Shown here one piece after another: positions 15,611 to 24,077 of a stretch of 46,150 bases of DNA. Where the stretch lies: the NCBI RefSeq assembly GCF_019090165.1, contig NZ_JAHRIB010000211.1, positions 1 to 46,150 of the forward strand, in the 5' to 3' direction. Numbering within the stretch: position 1 is the first letter of the stretch; each line of letters starts with the position of its first letter. Made by a program: the position numbers and the translations under genes. Below the pieces are notes generated by a model, which was not told where the DNA came from, did no database searches, and saw nothing but the letters and a program-made list of their open reading frames with translations. The stretch comes from Streptomyces sp. BV286 (GTDB taxonomy: Bacteria; Actinomycetota; Actinomycetes; Streptomycetales; Streptomycetaceae).

Positions 15611-16557
15611 GCCGCCTCCATCCAGATGTCGGCGAGGGATTCCTCGAGGTTGATCCGGGGCCGCCAGCCGAGCCGGTCGCGTGCGGTGCGCACGTCGGCC
15701 TGCTGCCAGCTGCCGCAGCCGTCCGGGTACGGGTACGCGGCCGGGGCGGTGTGTTCCGGTTCGGAGCGGGGGTGGCCGATGGACGGCCTGGTGGGGCCGG
15801 GAGGTGCGTCGAGTTCGTGGAGGGCTCCGCCGTATCCGGCGACGCGGGCGAGGACGGAGGCGGCGTCCCGCAGGCGTACGGCTCGGCCTGATCCGATGTT
15901 GATGACGCCCTGGGCGGCGGAAAGGGAGGCGGCGTGGACGGCACGGGCGACGTCACGTACGTCGATGAAATCTCGTTGTACGCCGAGGCCGGCGAGTTTG
16001 AGTTCGCCGTCGCCGGACTGCATGGCGCGGCGCATGGCTTCGGCGAGGCGTCCGAGCGGGGAGCCCGCCGGGGTGCCGGGTCCTGCGGGCGAGAACACCC
16101 GCAGGACGACGGCGTCCAGGCCGGATCCGAGGACCAGCTCTGTCGCGGCGAGCTTACTGACGCCGTACGGGCCGCCGGGGCGGGGCACGGCGTCCTCGGC
16201 CGTGGAGGATCCGGGCTGGCTGGGGCCGTACTCCGCGCCGCAGCCGATCTGCACGAGGCGGGCGCCGCAGCCGCTGCGGCGCAAGGCCTCGCAGACGGTG
16301 GCGACGGCGACGGTGTTGTGCCGGGTGAGCTCGCGGGCGCCGCCGCGGGTGGCACCGGCGCAGTTGACGACGACCCCGGGGTGCACCGCGTCCAGGAAGC
16401 GGGTGAGCGCTCCGGGGCTGCCGCTGGCGAGGTCGAAGCGCACGTCCGCGTCGTCGCCCCGGCCGAGCGCGGTGAGCTGCACGGCAGGGTCGGCGAGGAG
16501 GCGGTCGGCGACGAACCGGCCCAGGTATCCGTTGGCTCCGATCAGCAGCACCCTCAT
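15598..16557 (-). CDS. NAD-dependent sugar-nucleotide epimerase/dehydratase (extended SDR)
   Basis: A 319-residue extended short-chain dehydrogenase. The Rossmann motif is LIGANGYLG (5-13); the catalytic YxxxK is YGVSK; RDFIDVRDVARA, the substrate-domain strand typical of UDP-hexose epimerases and dehydratases, follows, then the NIGSGRAV segment. It should interconvert or reduce a nucleotide sugar in the cytosol. In Pel loci a UDP-GlcNAc C4-epimerase (PelX) supplies UDP-GalNAc to PelF, which is a plausible role here given the gene upstream. ATG 16557 overlaps the stop of a 15-codon mini-cistron (ATGA) and the 3' end overlaps the next gene, so it sits in a coupled chain. Confidence 0.85.
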   Translation of the reverse strand: MRVLLIGANGYLGRFVADRLLADPAVQLTALGRGDDADVRFDLASGSPGALTRFLDAVHPGVVVNCAGATRGGARELTRHNTVAVATVCEALRRSGCGARLVQIGCGAEYGPSQPGSSTAEDAVPRPGGPYGVSKLAATELVLGSGLDAVVLRVFSPAGPGTPAGSPLGRLAEAMRRAMQSGDGELKLAGLGVQRDFIDVRDVARAVHAASLSAAQGVINIGSGRAVRLRDAASVLARVAGYGGALHELDAPPGPTRPSIGHPRSEPEHTAPAAYPYPDGCGSWQQADVRTARDRLGWRPRINLEESLADIWMEAACRI

Positions 16558-16601
16558 CGGGCGGCTCCCGGGGCGGATTCTCCGATGCGGAGGGTGATCA
16601 T
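16554..16601 (-). CDS. 15-residue mini-cistron coupled to the epimerase start
   Basis: ATG 16601 is preceded by the strong ribosome-binding sequence GAAGGAGA at about 7-nt spacing. The frame reads MITLRIGESAPGAAR and ends in a TGA that overlaps the epimerase ATG as ATGA. The epimerase start itself has no comparable site. This is either a real leader peptide or a translational entry point that delivers ribosomes to the epimerase. It is too short for homology; confidence rests on the ribosome-binding site and the overlap. Confidence 0.55.
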   Translation of the reverse strand: MITLRIGESAPGAAR

Positions 16602-16707
16602 CTGGCGTTCTCCTTCAGGGTGTTGCCGTGGGTCGTGCGGGAGGCTCGCGGTGTCCGCCCCGCGGGAAGGGGTCCGCTCGGCGGGGACGCCGGGCGGACG
16701 TGGCGGT

Positions 16708-18426
16708 TCACGGCGTGTCGCCGCGTGCCGCGTGGGCCGAGGCCCGGGTGAGAGTCCTGGTCGCGTGGAGCAGGAGGACGAGTGCCGCGGCACCGCACAC
16801 GAGGGCCGGGACGGCGCCCGGCCCCCAGGCGTCGGCCACGGTCTCGACGGGCACGGCCAGCGTTTCGCAGCCGGGCAGGCGCGCCGCGAAGACGCTCAGC
16901 AGCGCGGCCGCCTCGGTCACGCCCGCGGCTGTGAGGACGACGGCGGGGGCATGGGTGAATCCGTGCACGGTGAGGAGCCGGGCGAGCAGGAGGAGTGCGC
17001 CGAGGGCGCCGGCTCCGGTGTAGGCGGCGGGCTCGCCCAGTACCGCCCCGCTCAGGGCGAGCAGGCCGAAGAGGGCACAGAGGAACAGTCCGAACACGCC
17101 CAGGAGGAGGGGTCTTACGGAGGCGGCGAACTCCTCCAGTGCGCGGCTGGTGGCGAGTCGGCGCCGGGCGCGTACGGCGAAGAGGTGCACGCACCACACC
17201 GCCGGGGCGCAGGACGCGGTGAGAGCGACGACGGAGGCGAGGGCGATCGGCCAGGGACTGTCGGAGCCGCCGGTGGGCAGCCCGGTGGGCCCTCCCTCCA
17301 TACCCGCGGCGAGCAGGCCGTCGCCGAGGATCGCGTAGGCGAGAAGCCAGCAGGTCCACGCGCGTGTGGACGGTGTCGGGGCCCAGGAGCGTGTGGCGTG
17401 CAGGGGGCCGCGGCTGAGTGCCGCGCGCAGACCGAAGGCCACGACGAGTACACCCACGACGGTCACCGCGAGGCGCGGCCGCCCTTCGGTGAACCGCAGC
17501 CCGGCGACGACTGCCGCGCACAGCGCGCCCGGCAGCAGCGCGAGTACGGCCCAGTCGGCGCGTGCCTTGGGGGTCTCGGGCACCTCGGAGAGAGGGGTCG
17601 TGTCGCCGGCGCGGGGCACGCGCGCGTACATCTCCTCGGCGAGGGAGAAGACGTCCCGGTGCCGGAAGCGTGTGGCGGTCCGGTCGGTCACGCCGTGCGC
17701 CTCCAGGCCCGCCGCGATCTCCAGCGGGTCCACCGCGCGTTCGCACAGCTCCCGATGGCGGTGCATCAGGGCCTTCACGGGGTCGGCGGCGCCGCGCCGG
17801 GCGGGGGCTTCGCGATCGGCGGGTTCACCGGGCGGGGCGTCCGAGAGTTGCGTCGAGCGGGACGGCGCGCTCACGGACTCCGGCTCGGCCGGACGGTCCG
17901 GTCGGGCGTCCGCGATGCTCGGCGCACCCGGCCGAGCGTCCACGGGCCCCGGCTCGCCCGGCTGGACCGCCGCATTCCTCGGCTTGCCCAGCCGCACGCC
18001 CGCGTTCCCCCGCTCGCCCGACCGCACGCCCGCGTTTCCCTGCTCGCCCGACCGCACGTCCACGGTTCTCGACTCGCCCAACTGCACGTCCACGACGCGT
18101 GTCTCTCCCTGCCGGACGTTCACCACCCGCGTCTCGCCCACCTCTGCGTGCGTGCCTCGCACGTCCTCGAAGTCCCCCGGCTCCCCGCTTCCGCGGTCTT
18201 CTCGCCCGGGCACTTCGAGTTCTCCGACTTCTCCGCCCTCTCCGGGCTCTCCGGGCTCTTCGGGTTCGCCGAGCAGCCATCCCTCAGACCGCGCGTCCCA
18301 CTCACCGGGATCGCTCGGAGTCCCGGCCCGGTCGGCCAGGTCAGCGGTGTGGGCCCGGTCGGCGGTGTGGGCCGGGTCAACACCGTCGGTCGGGTGCCCG
18401 TCCCCGATCCGACGCCGGATGCTCAC
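16708..18426 (-). CDS. Polytopic membrane protein with long repeat-bearing N-terminus, exopolysaccharide-type context
   Basis: A 572-residue protein. Residues 1-290 are soluble and mostly disordered, containing eight 10-residue repeats (about 97-176), then a conserved-looking segment MHRHRELCERAVDPLE near 221 that extends through EEMYARVPR near 272. Residues about 291-560 form roughly eight membrane helices. The start codon GTG 18426 overlaps the glycosyltransferase stop as GTGA; an in-frame GTG at 18429 is an alternative. Its position between a PelF-like transferase and an epimerase suggests a polysaccharide synthesis or export subunit, the slot PelG or PelE fills elsewhere. I cannot align it to PelG, which has about twelve helices, so the function is inferred from context only. 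Confidence 0.8.
   Translation of the reverse strand: MSIRRRIGDGHPTDGVDPAHTADRAHTADLADRAGTPSDPGEWDARSEGWLLGEPEEPGEPGEGGEVGELEVPGREDRGSGEPGDFEDVRGTHAEVGETRVVNVRQGETRVVDVQLGESRTVDVRSGEQGNAGVRSGERGNAGVRLGKPRNAAVQPGEPGPVDARPGAPSIADARPDRPAEPESVSAPSRSTQLSDAPPGEPADREAPARRGAADPVKALMHRHRELCERAVDPLEIAAGLEAHGVTDRTATRFRHRDVFSLAEEMYARVPRAGDTTPLSEVPETPKARADWAVLALLPGALCAAVVAGLRFTEGRPRLAVTVVGVLVVAFGLRAALSRGPLHATRSWAPTPSTRAWTCWLLAYAILGDGLLAAGMEGGPTGLPTGGSDSPWPIALASVVALTASCAPAVWCVHLFAVRARRRLATSRALEEFAASVRPLLLGVFGLFLCALFGLLALSGAVLGEPAAYTGAGALGALLLLARLLTVHGFTHAPAVVLTAAGVTEAAALLSVFAARLPGCETLAVPVETVADAWGPGAVPALVCGAAALVLLLHATRTLTRASAHAARGDTP
17899..18138 (-). repeat. Eight tandem 30-bp (10-residue) repeats in the membrane protein N-terminus
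   Basis: The protein repeats are of the form GETRVVDVQL, GESRTVDVRS, GERGNAGVRL, GEPGPVDARP. On the plus strand each 30-bp unit closes with a CTCGCCC-like heptamer. The unit is a multiple of three, so copy-number change keeps the frame. Copies diverge towards the membrane-proximal end. Confidence 0.9.
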
Positions 18427-20255
18427 CACGCCCCCTCCCCGGCTGGCACAGGCTCGCCCGAAGCGGTGGACGCGGTGGACGCCGCCGTGGCGGATCCGGG
18501 AGCGAGGCCCAGCGAACCGCCGCGTACCGGTGGTCCCGCCGCCCAGCCGGGCCCTGGCCTCCCCGCCACCAGCCGCGTCCCGGACTCCGACCAGCGGGCG
18601 GGCACATGAGCCTCGGCGGGTACGGCGAACGGCAAGGGCTCACCGGATTCGCCGACCAGGTCCCGCGGGACCGGACAGCGCGTGACGATGTCGAGGTAAA
18701 TGCTGTGAAATGCCGTGATGTTCTGCTCGACGGTGAAGAGTTCGAGTGCCCGGGCGCGTGCCGCGGCGCCGAGGCGCGACCGGCGTGGCGAGTCGCGCAG
18801 CAGGGAGACGCATGCCTCGGCGAGCGCTTGCGCGTTGCGTGGCGGGACCACGAGCCCCGTGCCGCCGATGACCTCAACGACCGCGCCGACGTCGGTGGAC
18901 ACCGTGGCACGTCCGGAGAACATCGCTTCCACAAGGCTGATGGGGAAGCCCTCGACGACGCTGGAAAGGACCACGACGGCACCCGCCGCGTAGGCCTCCG
19001 GGAGGGTCGGTACCTCAGGTCCGCCGATCTCCTCGAAGGAGACGGGGTTGTCGCCGACGGCGTGTACGCCGTCGGCCTCGTCGGGGAAGAGCTGCCCGGC
19101 CAGTGCCCTGCAGTGCGCCAGATAGGTGGCGCCCTCCAGGCCCTCGGCCGGCGCGCCGACGATCCGCAGCCGTGCCTTCGGCTCCTCCTTGCGGATGTCC
19201 GCGAAGGCGTGCAGCAGGGTGACGAGGTCCTTGGCGGGCTCGATGCGCCCGACCCACACCAGGGTGTCCGGATCGGCGGATTCGGCGCGCTCGCCCACTT
19301 CGGAGAAGCGGGACGCCTCCATGCCCGGGTAGACCGTACGGATCCTGGACCGGTCGGCGCCGCAGCGCTCCTGCCAGCGGCGGGCGTGCGTGTTGCCGGG
19401 GGTGATGACGGTGGCCTGCCGGTACGCCTCCGCGGTGAGCCTGCCGTGGAAGGCGGCGAGCAGCGCCCGCGCCGAGGCCGTCGCCGTGCGCCCCTCCAGG
19501 TCCTCCCGCGGACCCAGGTAGTGCGCCCGCAGCTGCACTCCGTACTCCGTGACCAGCAGCGGTACGCCGGAGAAGTGGTGGGCGAGCAGACCCGGCAGGG
19601 CCGCCGCGCCGCCGGAGGTGGCGTGGCACAGGTCGACCGAGCCGAGTCCGTCGTCCTCGTACCAGTCGAGGGAGAGGGGGCGCAGCGCGCGTTCCACCTG
19701 GGCGGCGACGGTGAGCAGATCGGGCACGCGTGCGGTGCGCGCCGCACGCAGTGCGCCGGGCGCGCGGCAGGCGCGCTCAAGGGCGCGCACGGCGCCTTCG
19801 GAACGGAGTGCGCCGACCAGGCCGCCCTCGTCGCGGGCCAGTTCGGCGAGCCCGTACAGCGCGCTGCCGAAACGGTCCGCCACGGCGGTCGAAGCGGTGC
19901 CGGTCTGCCCCGCGGCCCCGGCGGAATTTCCGGAGCCGCTCTCCACGGCGCCGCCCAAGGCGTCGCCCGCGCATATGGCCGCCGCCAACTCCCCGTAGCA
20001 GTCGGCGAATCGCCGACGCGCCCGTCGCCCGTAGCCGACGCCGTCGTCGTCCGCCGTCCACAGCGGGGCGGTGCGTACGCGGCTGACCTGGGACGGGAGT
20101 TGGATCCAGCCCTCGTCCTCCTGCTCCTCGCTGCGACTCAGGGCGTAGATGTCGAACTCGTGCTGCCCGAGCCCGCGCACGAGCCGGTCGCACCAGAGCC
20201 TGGCCTCACCGCTCACATACGGATAGCCACCCTCCGTAAGCAGTCCGATGCGCAC
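18423..20255 (-). CDS. PelF-like family 4 glycosyltransferase (DUF3492 N-terminus)
   Basis: A 610-residue GT-B glycosyltransferase. The N-terminus VRIGLLTEGGYPYVSGEARL is the signature opening of PelF/DUF3492 enzymes. The C-terminal half has the GT4 donor-site features VWVGRIEPAKDL, then LPEAYAAGAVVVLSSVVEG and IGGTGLVVPP. The C-terminal ~100 residues are Pro/Gly/Ala-rich, without a domain I recognise. PelF uses UDP-GalNAc to polymerise a cationic exopolysaccharide on the cytosolic face; this enzyme's substrate is not known. GTG 20255 was chosen because the family consensus begins exactly there; the frame is open further upstream but that sequence is not conserved-looking. It is the first gene of the minus-strand block, with its stop overlapping the membrane-protein start. 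Confidence 0.88.
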   Translation of the reverse strand: MRIGLLTEGGYPYVSGEARLWCDRLVRGLGQHEFDIYALSRSEEQEDEGWIQLPSQVSRVRTAPLWTADDDGVGYGRRARRRFADCYGELAAAICAGDALGGAVESGSGNSAGAAGQTGTASTAVADRFGSALYGLAELARDEGGLVGALRSEGAVRALERACRAPGALRAARTARVPDLLTVAAQVERALRPLSLDWYEDDGLGSVDLCHATSGGAAALPGLLAHHFSGVPLLVTEYGVQLRAHYLGPREDLEGRTATASARALLAAFHGRLTAEAYRQATVITPGNTHARRWQERCGADRSRIRTVYPGMEASRFSEVGERAESADPDTLVWVGRIEPAKDLVTLLHAFADIRKEEPKARLRIVGAPAEGLEGATYLAHCRALAGQLFPDEADGVHAVGDNPVSFEEIGGPEVPTLPEAYAAGAVVVLSSVVEGFPISLVEAMFSGRATVSTDVGAVVEVIGGTGLVVPPRNAQALAEACVSLLRDSPRRSRLGAAARARALELFTVEQNITAFHSIYLDIVTRCPVPRDLVGESGEPLPFAVPAEAHVPARWSESGTRLVAGRPGPGWAAGPPVRGGSLGLAPGSATAASTASTASGEPVPAGEGAW

Positions 20256-20849
20256 GAGCGCACCCCCGATCTCCCGTATGGGGAGCCGCCGTTGACCCGG
20301 CGGCTCGCAGCGGGACGAACGTATGCGGACATGGCGGTTGCGCGATGGACGGTTGTCCGTCGCACCACCAAAAGGGGTGAACGGTCGTAACTTTCCCGTG
20401 CGGGTCGCGTTCCGTAGCGCTAAGAGATCATCCGAACACGTTTCGTCATACGCCGGGCAGCCGCCGACGGCCCCGCGTCGGGTCCCGCGACGAGTCCCGG
20501 CGCGGGCGGCGGGGACGATGGCGGGGCGGGCGGCCACGGCCACCCGATCTGCCGCGGGAACAGGTTCAGCGCCGGGCACGGAGCGAGGAGGCGGGGACGA
20601 TCAGTCACCCGCCGTACGGGTCCCGGCGCGCCCCGGCCCCGGCCCCGAACCGACGGATTCGCGCGCGCCGATCCGGCACCACGTCCCGCATGGTTCTTGT
20701 ATGGGGTCCGGCATGGGGCCCGGTGTGGATCGCGCGTGGCTCCCCTGCGGTCCCGCACAAGGACGTCGAGCGGCTCTCCGAGCGCCCCCACGACCCGCGC
20801 GCCCCTTGGCCGAGCCCTCGTGGGCCGTGCGCCCCCTCGCCGCCCTCTG
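20256..20849. promoter_or_regulatory. 594-bp intergenic region upstream of the glycosyltransferase operon
   Basis: I see no gene. On the minus strand, reading toward the operon, GGAAC followed 17 nt later by GTTACG resembles an extracytoplasmic-function sigma promoter (plus positions about 20385-20415). A perfect inverted repeat GACGG-TTGT-CCGTC lies at 20348-20361, about 95 bp before the GTG. The half next to the DUF3152 gene is GC-rich, with direct repeats around CATGGGGCCC- and CATGGTTC-type words, and has no clear terminator. These are visual matches only. Confidence 0.35.
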
Positions 20850-22544
20850 TCAGCTTCCGGGGAAGGGCCAGGGGTTGGGCCGGCAGCTGATCCCGTCGTG
20901 GTCGAGGAACTTCGTCTGCTGCTGCATGACGGGCGCCAGGCCTCCGTCGACGCTGCAGCTCACGTGGCCGTATCCGAGCCGGTGGCCCACCTCGTGATTG
21001 ATCAGCATCTGGCGGTACGCGTACATCTTGTCGCCGTACGTCTCGGAGCCCTGGGCCCAGCGGTACGCGTTGATCATCACGCGGTCGGTGGCGGCCGAGT
21101 CGCAGGAGACGTTGTCCTCGGTGGTGTCGAGGCCCGATTTGGCGCACCAGAACGCGGTGGTGCCGGGACTGGCCAGCGTGATGACGAAGTCGGGCTTCCC
21201 GGAGGAGATCCGCTCGAAGGTGCGGCCGCCGCCGTGGGCCCAGCTCCGGTCGTCGTTCAGGGTTTTCTGCACGGCCTGCGCGAAGAGTTCCCCGTCGAGA
21301 CCGAGGGCTTTCTCCACGTCGACGCGGTAGGTGAATTTCTGCCCGGGGCCAGGAGCCTTGGCGAGACCGGGGATCGCCTCGAATTCGCCGGCGCCCTTGA
21401 GCCCGGCCGCCAGGGGGTACCGCTTCGTCATCTGCTGTGCGTACGAGAGCGTGGCCGCGCTCGGCTTCGTGGACGGGACCGCCCGGTTGTCGGTGCGCGA
21501 GGCGGAGTCCTTGGCCTCCCGGTCGACGCCGTTCGACGCCTGCGGAGCACGCGCGGCGGAGTCGTCCTCGCCCCCTCCGGCGACCTGACCGGCCACGACG
21601 ACGGCCAGCACGGTGGTGACGGCGGCGGCCGCGATACCGGTGAAGGCCCGGCCCTTGCCGCCCCTCGCCTTCTCCGGCCCGGCCTCCGGACCGCGGGGCG
21701 GCGCCTTGTGCTCGACCTCCTCGTCCCAGTCGGTGACAGAGGAGTAGGAATCCGCTCGGAACGCCGTCGCCGTCCCGGCGGAGCGGGACGCGAAACGGTC
21801 GTCGTCGCCGAAGGCGTCGACGTAGGCCTGGCGGGGGCCCGCGCCCGCCGCGGAGGGCCCGTACCGCTGCCCCGGGGGCGGGGGTCCCGGACGGCCTCGG
21901 GGCACGCCCTGCCCCGGACCGCGCGGGGCCGCCTGTGGAGCCGCGCCGGGCATGCCGTACCCGGAGCCCGCCCTCGCCTCGCCCCAGCCACCGCCGGTCT
22001 CGCGCTGCTCGGGGTGTCCACCGCGGACACCGGGCATGCCGCGAGCCGGGGTGCCGTCGGCGTGGCGCGGTGCACCGCCCCGCGTCGCGTTCCCGTCGGG
22101 CAACCGGGGGAAGCCGTGCGCGGGGGTCCCGTCCTGGAACCGGTAGGAGCCGTGCTCGGGAGTCCCGTCCGGCAGCCGCGGGAATCCGTGCGCGGGGGTG
22201 CCGTCGGGAAGCCTGGGCCCTCCCCCGGTCTGCGTCCGGTCCGAGTAGGAGGGGCCCCCACCGGCGTATCGGGGTGCCGCGCCCGCGGGCGCGGCACCCG
22301 GACGGGACGCTCCCTGTCCGGGTGGGCCGCCGGGCCCTTGCGGCACCCATCCCTCAGGCAGGCGGGGCACCCCCCGAGCGGGTGCCCCGCCTGTCGGCGG
22401 TGATGGAGCCTGCGGCCCCGCGGGAGGCCGGCGGCGCCCCGTTCCTGTCCCTGTCGTCCGCGTGTCCGGCCGGGCGGCCGGGAACGCGGGCGGGTCGGCG
22501 GTGTCGCCCTTGGGGGCGCGCCCGCGACGGCTGTGACGTCCCAC
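20850..22544 (-). CDS. DUF3152 membrane-anchored metalloprotease-like protein
   Basis: A 564-residue protein. Residues 1-298 are a Gly/Pro-rich disordered cytoplasmic region with five 12-residue repeats at 111-171. One membrane helix (about 299-320) follows. An extracytoplasmic domain of about 230 residues contains HEVGHRLGYGH at 517-527, the HExxHxxGxxH zinc motif of metzincins, with cysteines on either side that could form disulfides. DUF3152 proteins are usual in actinobacteria, including M. tuberculosis Rv3207c as I recall; their substrates are unknown. GTG 22544 is 8 bp after the stop of the alpha/beta hydrolase, with GAGGCGGG between, so the two are translationally linked. The long N-terminal extension is larger than in mycobacteria. 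Confidence 0.88.
   Translation of the reverse strand: MGRHSRRGRAPKGDTADPPAFPAARPDTRTTGTGTGRRRPPAGPQAPSPPTGGAPARGVPRLPEGWVPQGPGGPPGQGASRPGAAPAGAAPRYAGGGPSYSDRTQTGGGPRLPDGTPAHGFPRLPDGTPEHGSYRFQDGTPAHGFPRLPDGNATRGGAPRHADGTPARGMPGVRGGHPEQRETGGGWGEARAGSGYGMPGAAPQAAPRGPGQGVPRGRPGPPPPGQRYGPSAAGAGPRQAYVDAFGDDDRFASRSAGTATAFRADSYSSVTDWDEEVEHKAPPRGPEAGPEKARGGKGRAFTGIAAAAVTTVLAVVVAGQVAGGGEDDSAARAPQASNGVDREAKDSASRTDNRAVPSTKPSAATLSYAQQMTKRYPLAAGLKGAGEFEAIPGLAKAPGPGQKFTYRVDVEKALGLDGELFAQAVQKTLNDDRSWAHGGGRTFERISSGKPDFVITLASPGTTAFWCAKSGLDTTEDNVSCDSAATDRVMINAYRWAQGSETYGDKMYAYRQMLINHEVGHRLGYGHVSCSVDGGLAPVMQQQTKFLDHDGISCRPNPWPFPGS
22032..22214 (-). repeat. Five 12-residue repeats in the DUF3152 protein
   Basis: Repeats such as RLPDGTPAHGFP, RLPDGTPEHGSY, RFQDGTPAHGFP and RHADGTPARGMP run through residues 111-171 (36-bp units, one with an extra codon) in the disordered cytoplasmic part. 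Confidence 0.85.
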
Positions 22545-22552
22545 GTCCCGCC

Positions 22553-23542
22553 TCAGCTCCTCGCGCTGGTAGCGCCGGTGTCGGCCAACTCACCCGTGTC
22601 CGCGAGGAGTTCGCGGAAGGCCGTGGCCACGGTCTCCGGGGACTCCATCATCGCCACATGCCCCGCGTGAGGCAACGTCAGCAACCGGGAGTCCCGGAAA
22701 GCGCGCGCGGCGCGCTGGGCCATACGGTACGAGACAAGTTGGTCGCGGCCCCCGTAGACGAGGAGTGTCGGCGCGAGTACACGCTCGGCCTGGCGCCACA
22801 GTCCGTGCTGGCCGCCCAGCGTGTACGCGTTCACGATGCCGCGCGCCGAGCGTGCCATGGCGTCCCAGAAGTAGGGGAGGGCGAGCCGCCGTTCCATCTC
22901 CTCGACCGCGTTGCGGAACCCCTCGGGTGTGACGACGCCGGGGTCCCCGTAACAGAGCGCGGTGACGCCACGTACGCGCTGCTCGGCGGTCCAGCCCTTG
23001 GTGTACCTGGTGAACAGGGCCGCCACGCCGGGCACGGCCAGCAGCGCCGTCGGCACCGCCGTGCGCTGCACCCGGATCTCGGGGAGAGCCGGCGAGACCA
23101 GCGTGAGGGTGCGGACGAGGTCGGGCCGTACGGCGGCGACGCGCGTCGTGACGGCGCCGCCCAGCGAGTTCCCGAAGAGGTGCACGGGTCCGCGTCCGGA
23201 CGCGTCGAGATAGCGGATGACCGCGCGCGCGTGCCCGGTCACCGAATAATTGCCGTCGTCCGGCGGCGGCGAGTCGCCGAAGCCCGGCAGGTCGACCGCC
23301 TCGCTGTCCACGAGGCCGTCGAGGAGCGGCATGAGCGCCGACCAGTTCTGCGAGGAACCGCCCAGGCCGTGCACGTACAGCGCGGGGGGCAGTCCGTCCC
23401 GGGCCGGCGGTCTCGACCGGACCGTCAGCGTGATCCCGGGAAGGCCGACCGTGCGCAGCCGTTCCCCCGCCGCCACCCGCACGGCACTGACCTTCGGCAC
23501 GACGGAAGTGGCCAGTACTGACGGCAGTTCGGTCGAAGACAT
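22553..23542 (-). CDS. Alpha/beta-fold hydrolase
   Basis: A 329-residue hydrolase with VHGLGGSSQNW (oxyanion region, 57-67), nucleophile elbow GNSLGG (S126), an acid in LLVYGGRDQLVS and a histidine in LPHAGHVAMME. It resembles the haloalkane-dehalogenase/MhpC-type esterase group; the substrate is unknown. ATG 23542 is preceded at 6 bp by TAACAT, a -10-like hexamer, and there is no Shine-Dalgarno sequence, so the mRNA is probably leaderless. It is followed 8 bp later by the DUF3152 gene, and the two likely form one transcript. Confidence 0.88.
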   Translation of the reverse strand: MSSTELPSVLATSVVPKVSAVRVAAGERLRTVGLPGITLTVRSRPPARDGLPPALYVHGLGGSSQNWSALMPLLDGLVDSEAVDLPGFGDSPPPDDGNYSVTGHARAVIRYLDASGRGPVHLFGNSLGGAVTTRVAAVRPDLVRTLTLVSPALPEIRVQRTAVPTALLAVPGVAALFTRYTKGWTAEQRVRGVTALCYGDPGVVTPEGFRNAVEEMERRLALPYFWDAMARSARGIVNAYTLGGQHGLWRQAERVLAPTLLVYGGRDQLVSYRMAQRAARAFRDSRLLTLPHAGHVAMMESPETVATAFRELLADTGELADTGATSARS

Positions 23543-23548
23543 GCGGCA

Positions 23549-23554
23549 ATGTTA
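23549..23554 (-). promoter_or_regulatory. -10 box of a probable leaderless promoter (alpha/beta hydrolase)
   Basis: Minus-strand TAACAT fits TANNNT and ends 6 nt before the ATG, placing transcription start at or next to the initiation codon. Confidence 0.55.
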
Positions 23555-23845
23555 CGAGACGATCACGCAGTGGTTCGTGTGTTCGCCGTCACAAGGAACG
23601 TCCAACACCCGACCGCAGCACAGCCGTACGACCGCCGGCCCCCGCCCGGGCACCTCGCGCGTCGCCGTCGCGGCGCCACGGGAGCACCGCCGCGATGCCG
23701 CCGGAGGGCCGCCGGAGCAGCGCCGACGAGCGATCCTGCCGGGGCCTGATCACATAGCGCCCTCATCCCGGCTCTCATACGCTTCGTAAACGAGGGCACT
23801 CGTACTCACGCAAGAGCGCACTCGCACCACTCGGGAAGAGGACAC

Positions 23846-24070
23846 ATGACTGCCGACCCCACCGACCCCGAGGCACTCGAGGACACGGACGACACCGGCG
23901 GGACCGAGTTCGACGCGGAGGCCCCCGAGGCCGACGCCGCCGAGCAGCGTACGGATCTCGCACCCCGGCGGGACGACCCGCTGACCGGCGTGGACCCGGC
24001 CCGCGGCAGCGAGGCGGACCTCGTCGAACAGGCGAGGGTCGTGGAACTCGACGAGGACGACTATCGGTGA
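23846..24070 (+). CDS. Small acidic hypothetical protein
   Basis: A 74-residue protein very rich in Asp and Glu (sequence opens MTADPTDPEALEDTDD) with no hydrophobic segment; probably unstructured and cytosolic. ATG 23846 is preceded by GGGAAGAGGA at good spacing. A 28-bp perfect palindrome immediately after its stop ends the unit. I do not recognise a family; its place just before the TetR gene is the only context. Confidence 0.7.
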   Translation: MTADPTDPEALEDTDDTGGTEFDAEAPEADAAEQRTDLAPRRDDPLTGVDPARGSEADLVEQARVVELDEDDYR

Positions 24071-24077
24071 ATCCGAC

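Noticed and set aside
16708..18426. Assignment of the membrane protein as PelG
   Set aside because: About eight helices in 270 residues with a long repeat-bearing tail does not match PelG's roughly twelve helices, so only a context-based role is claimed.
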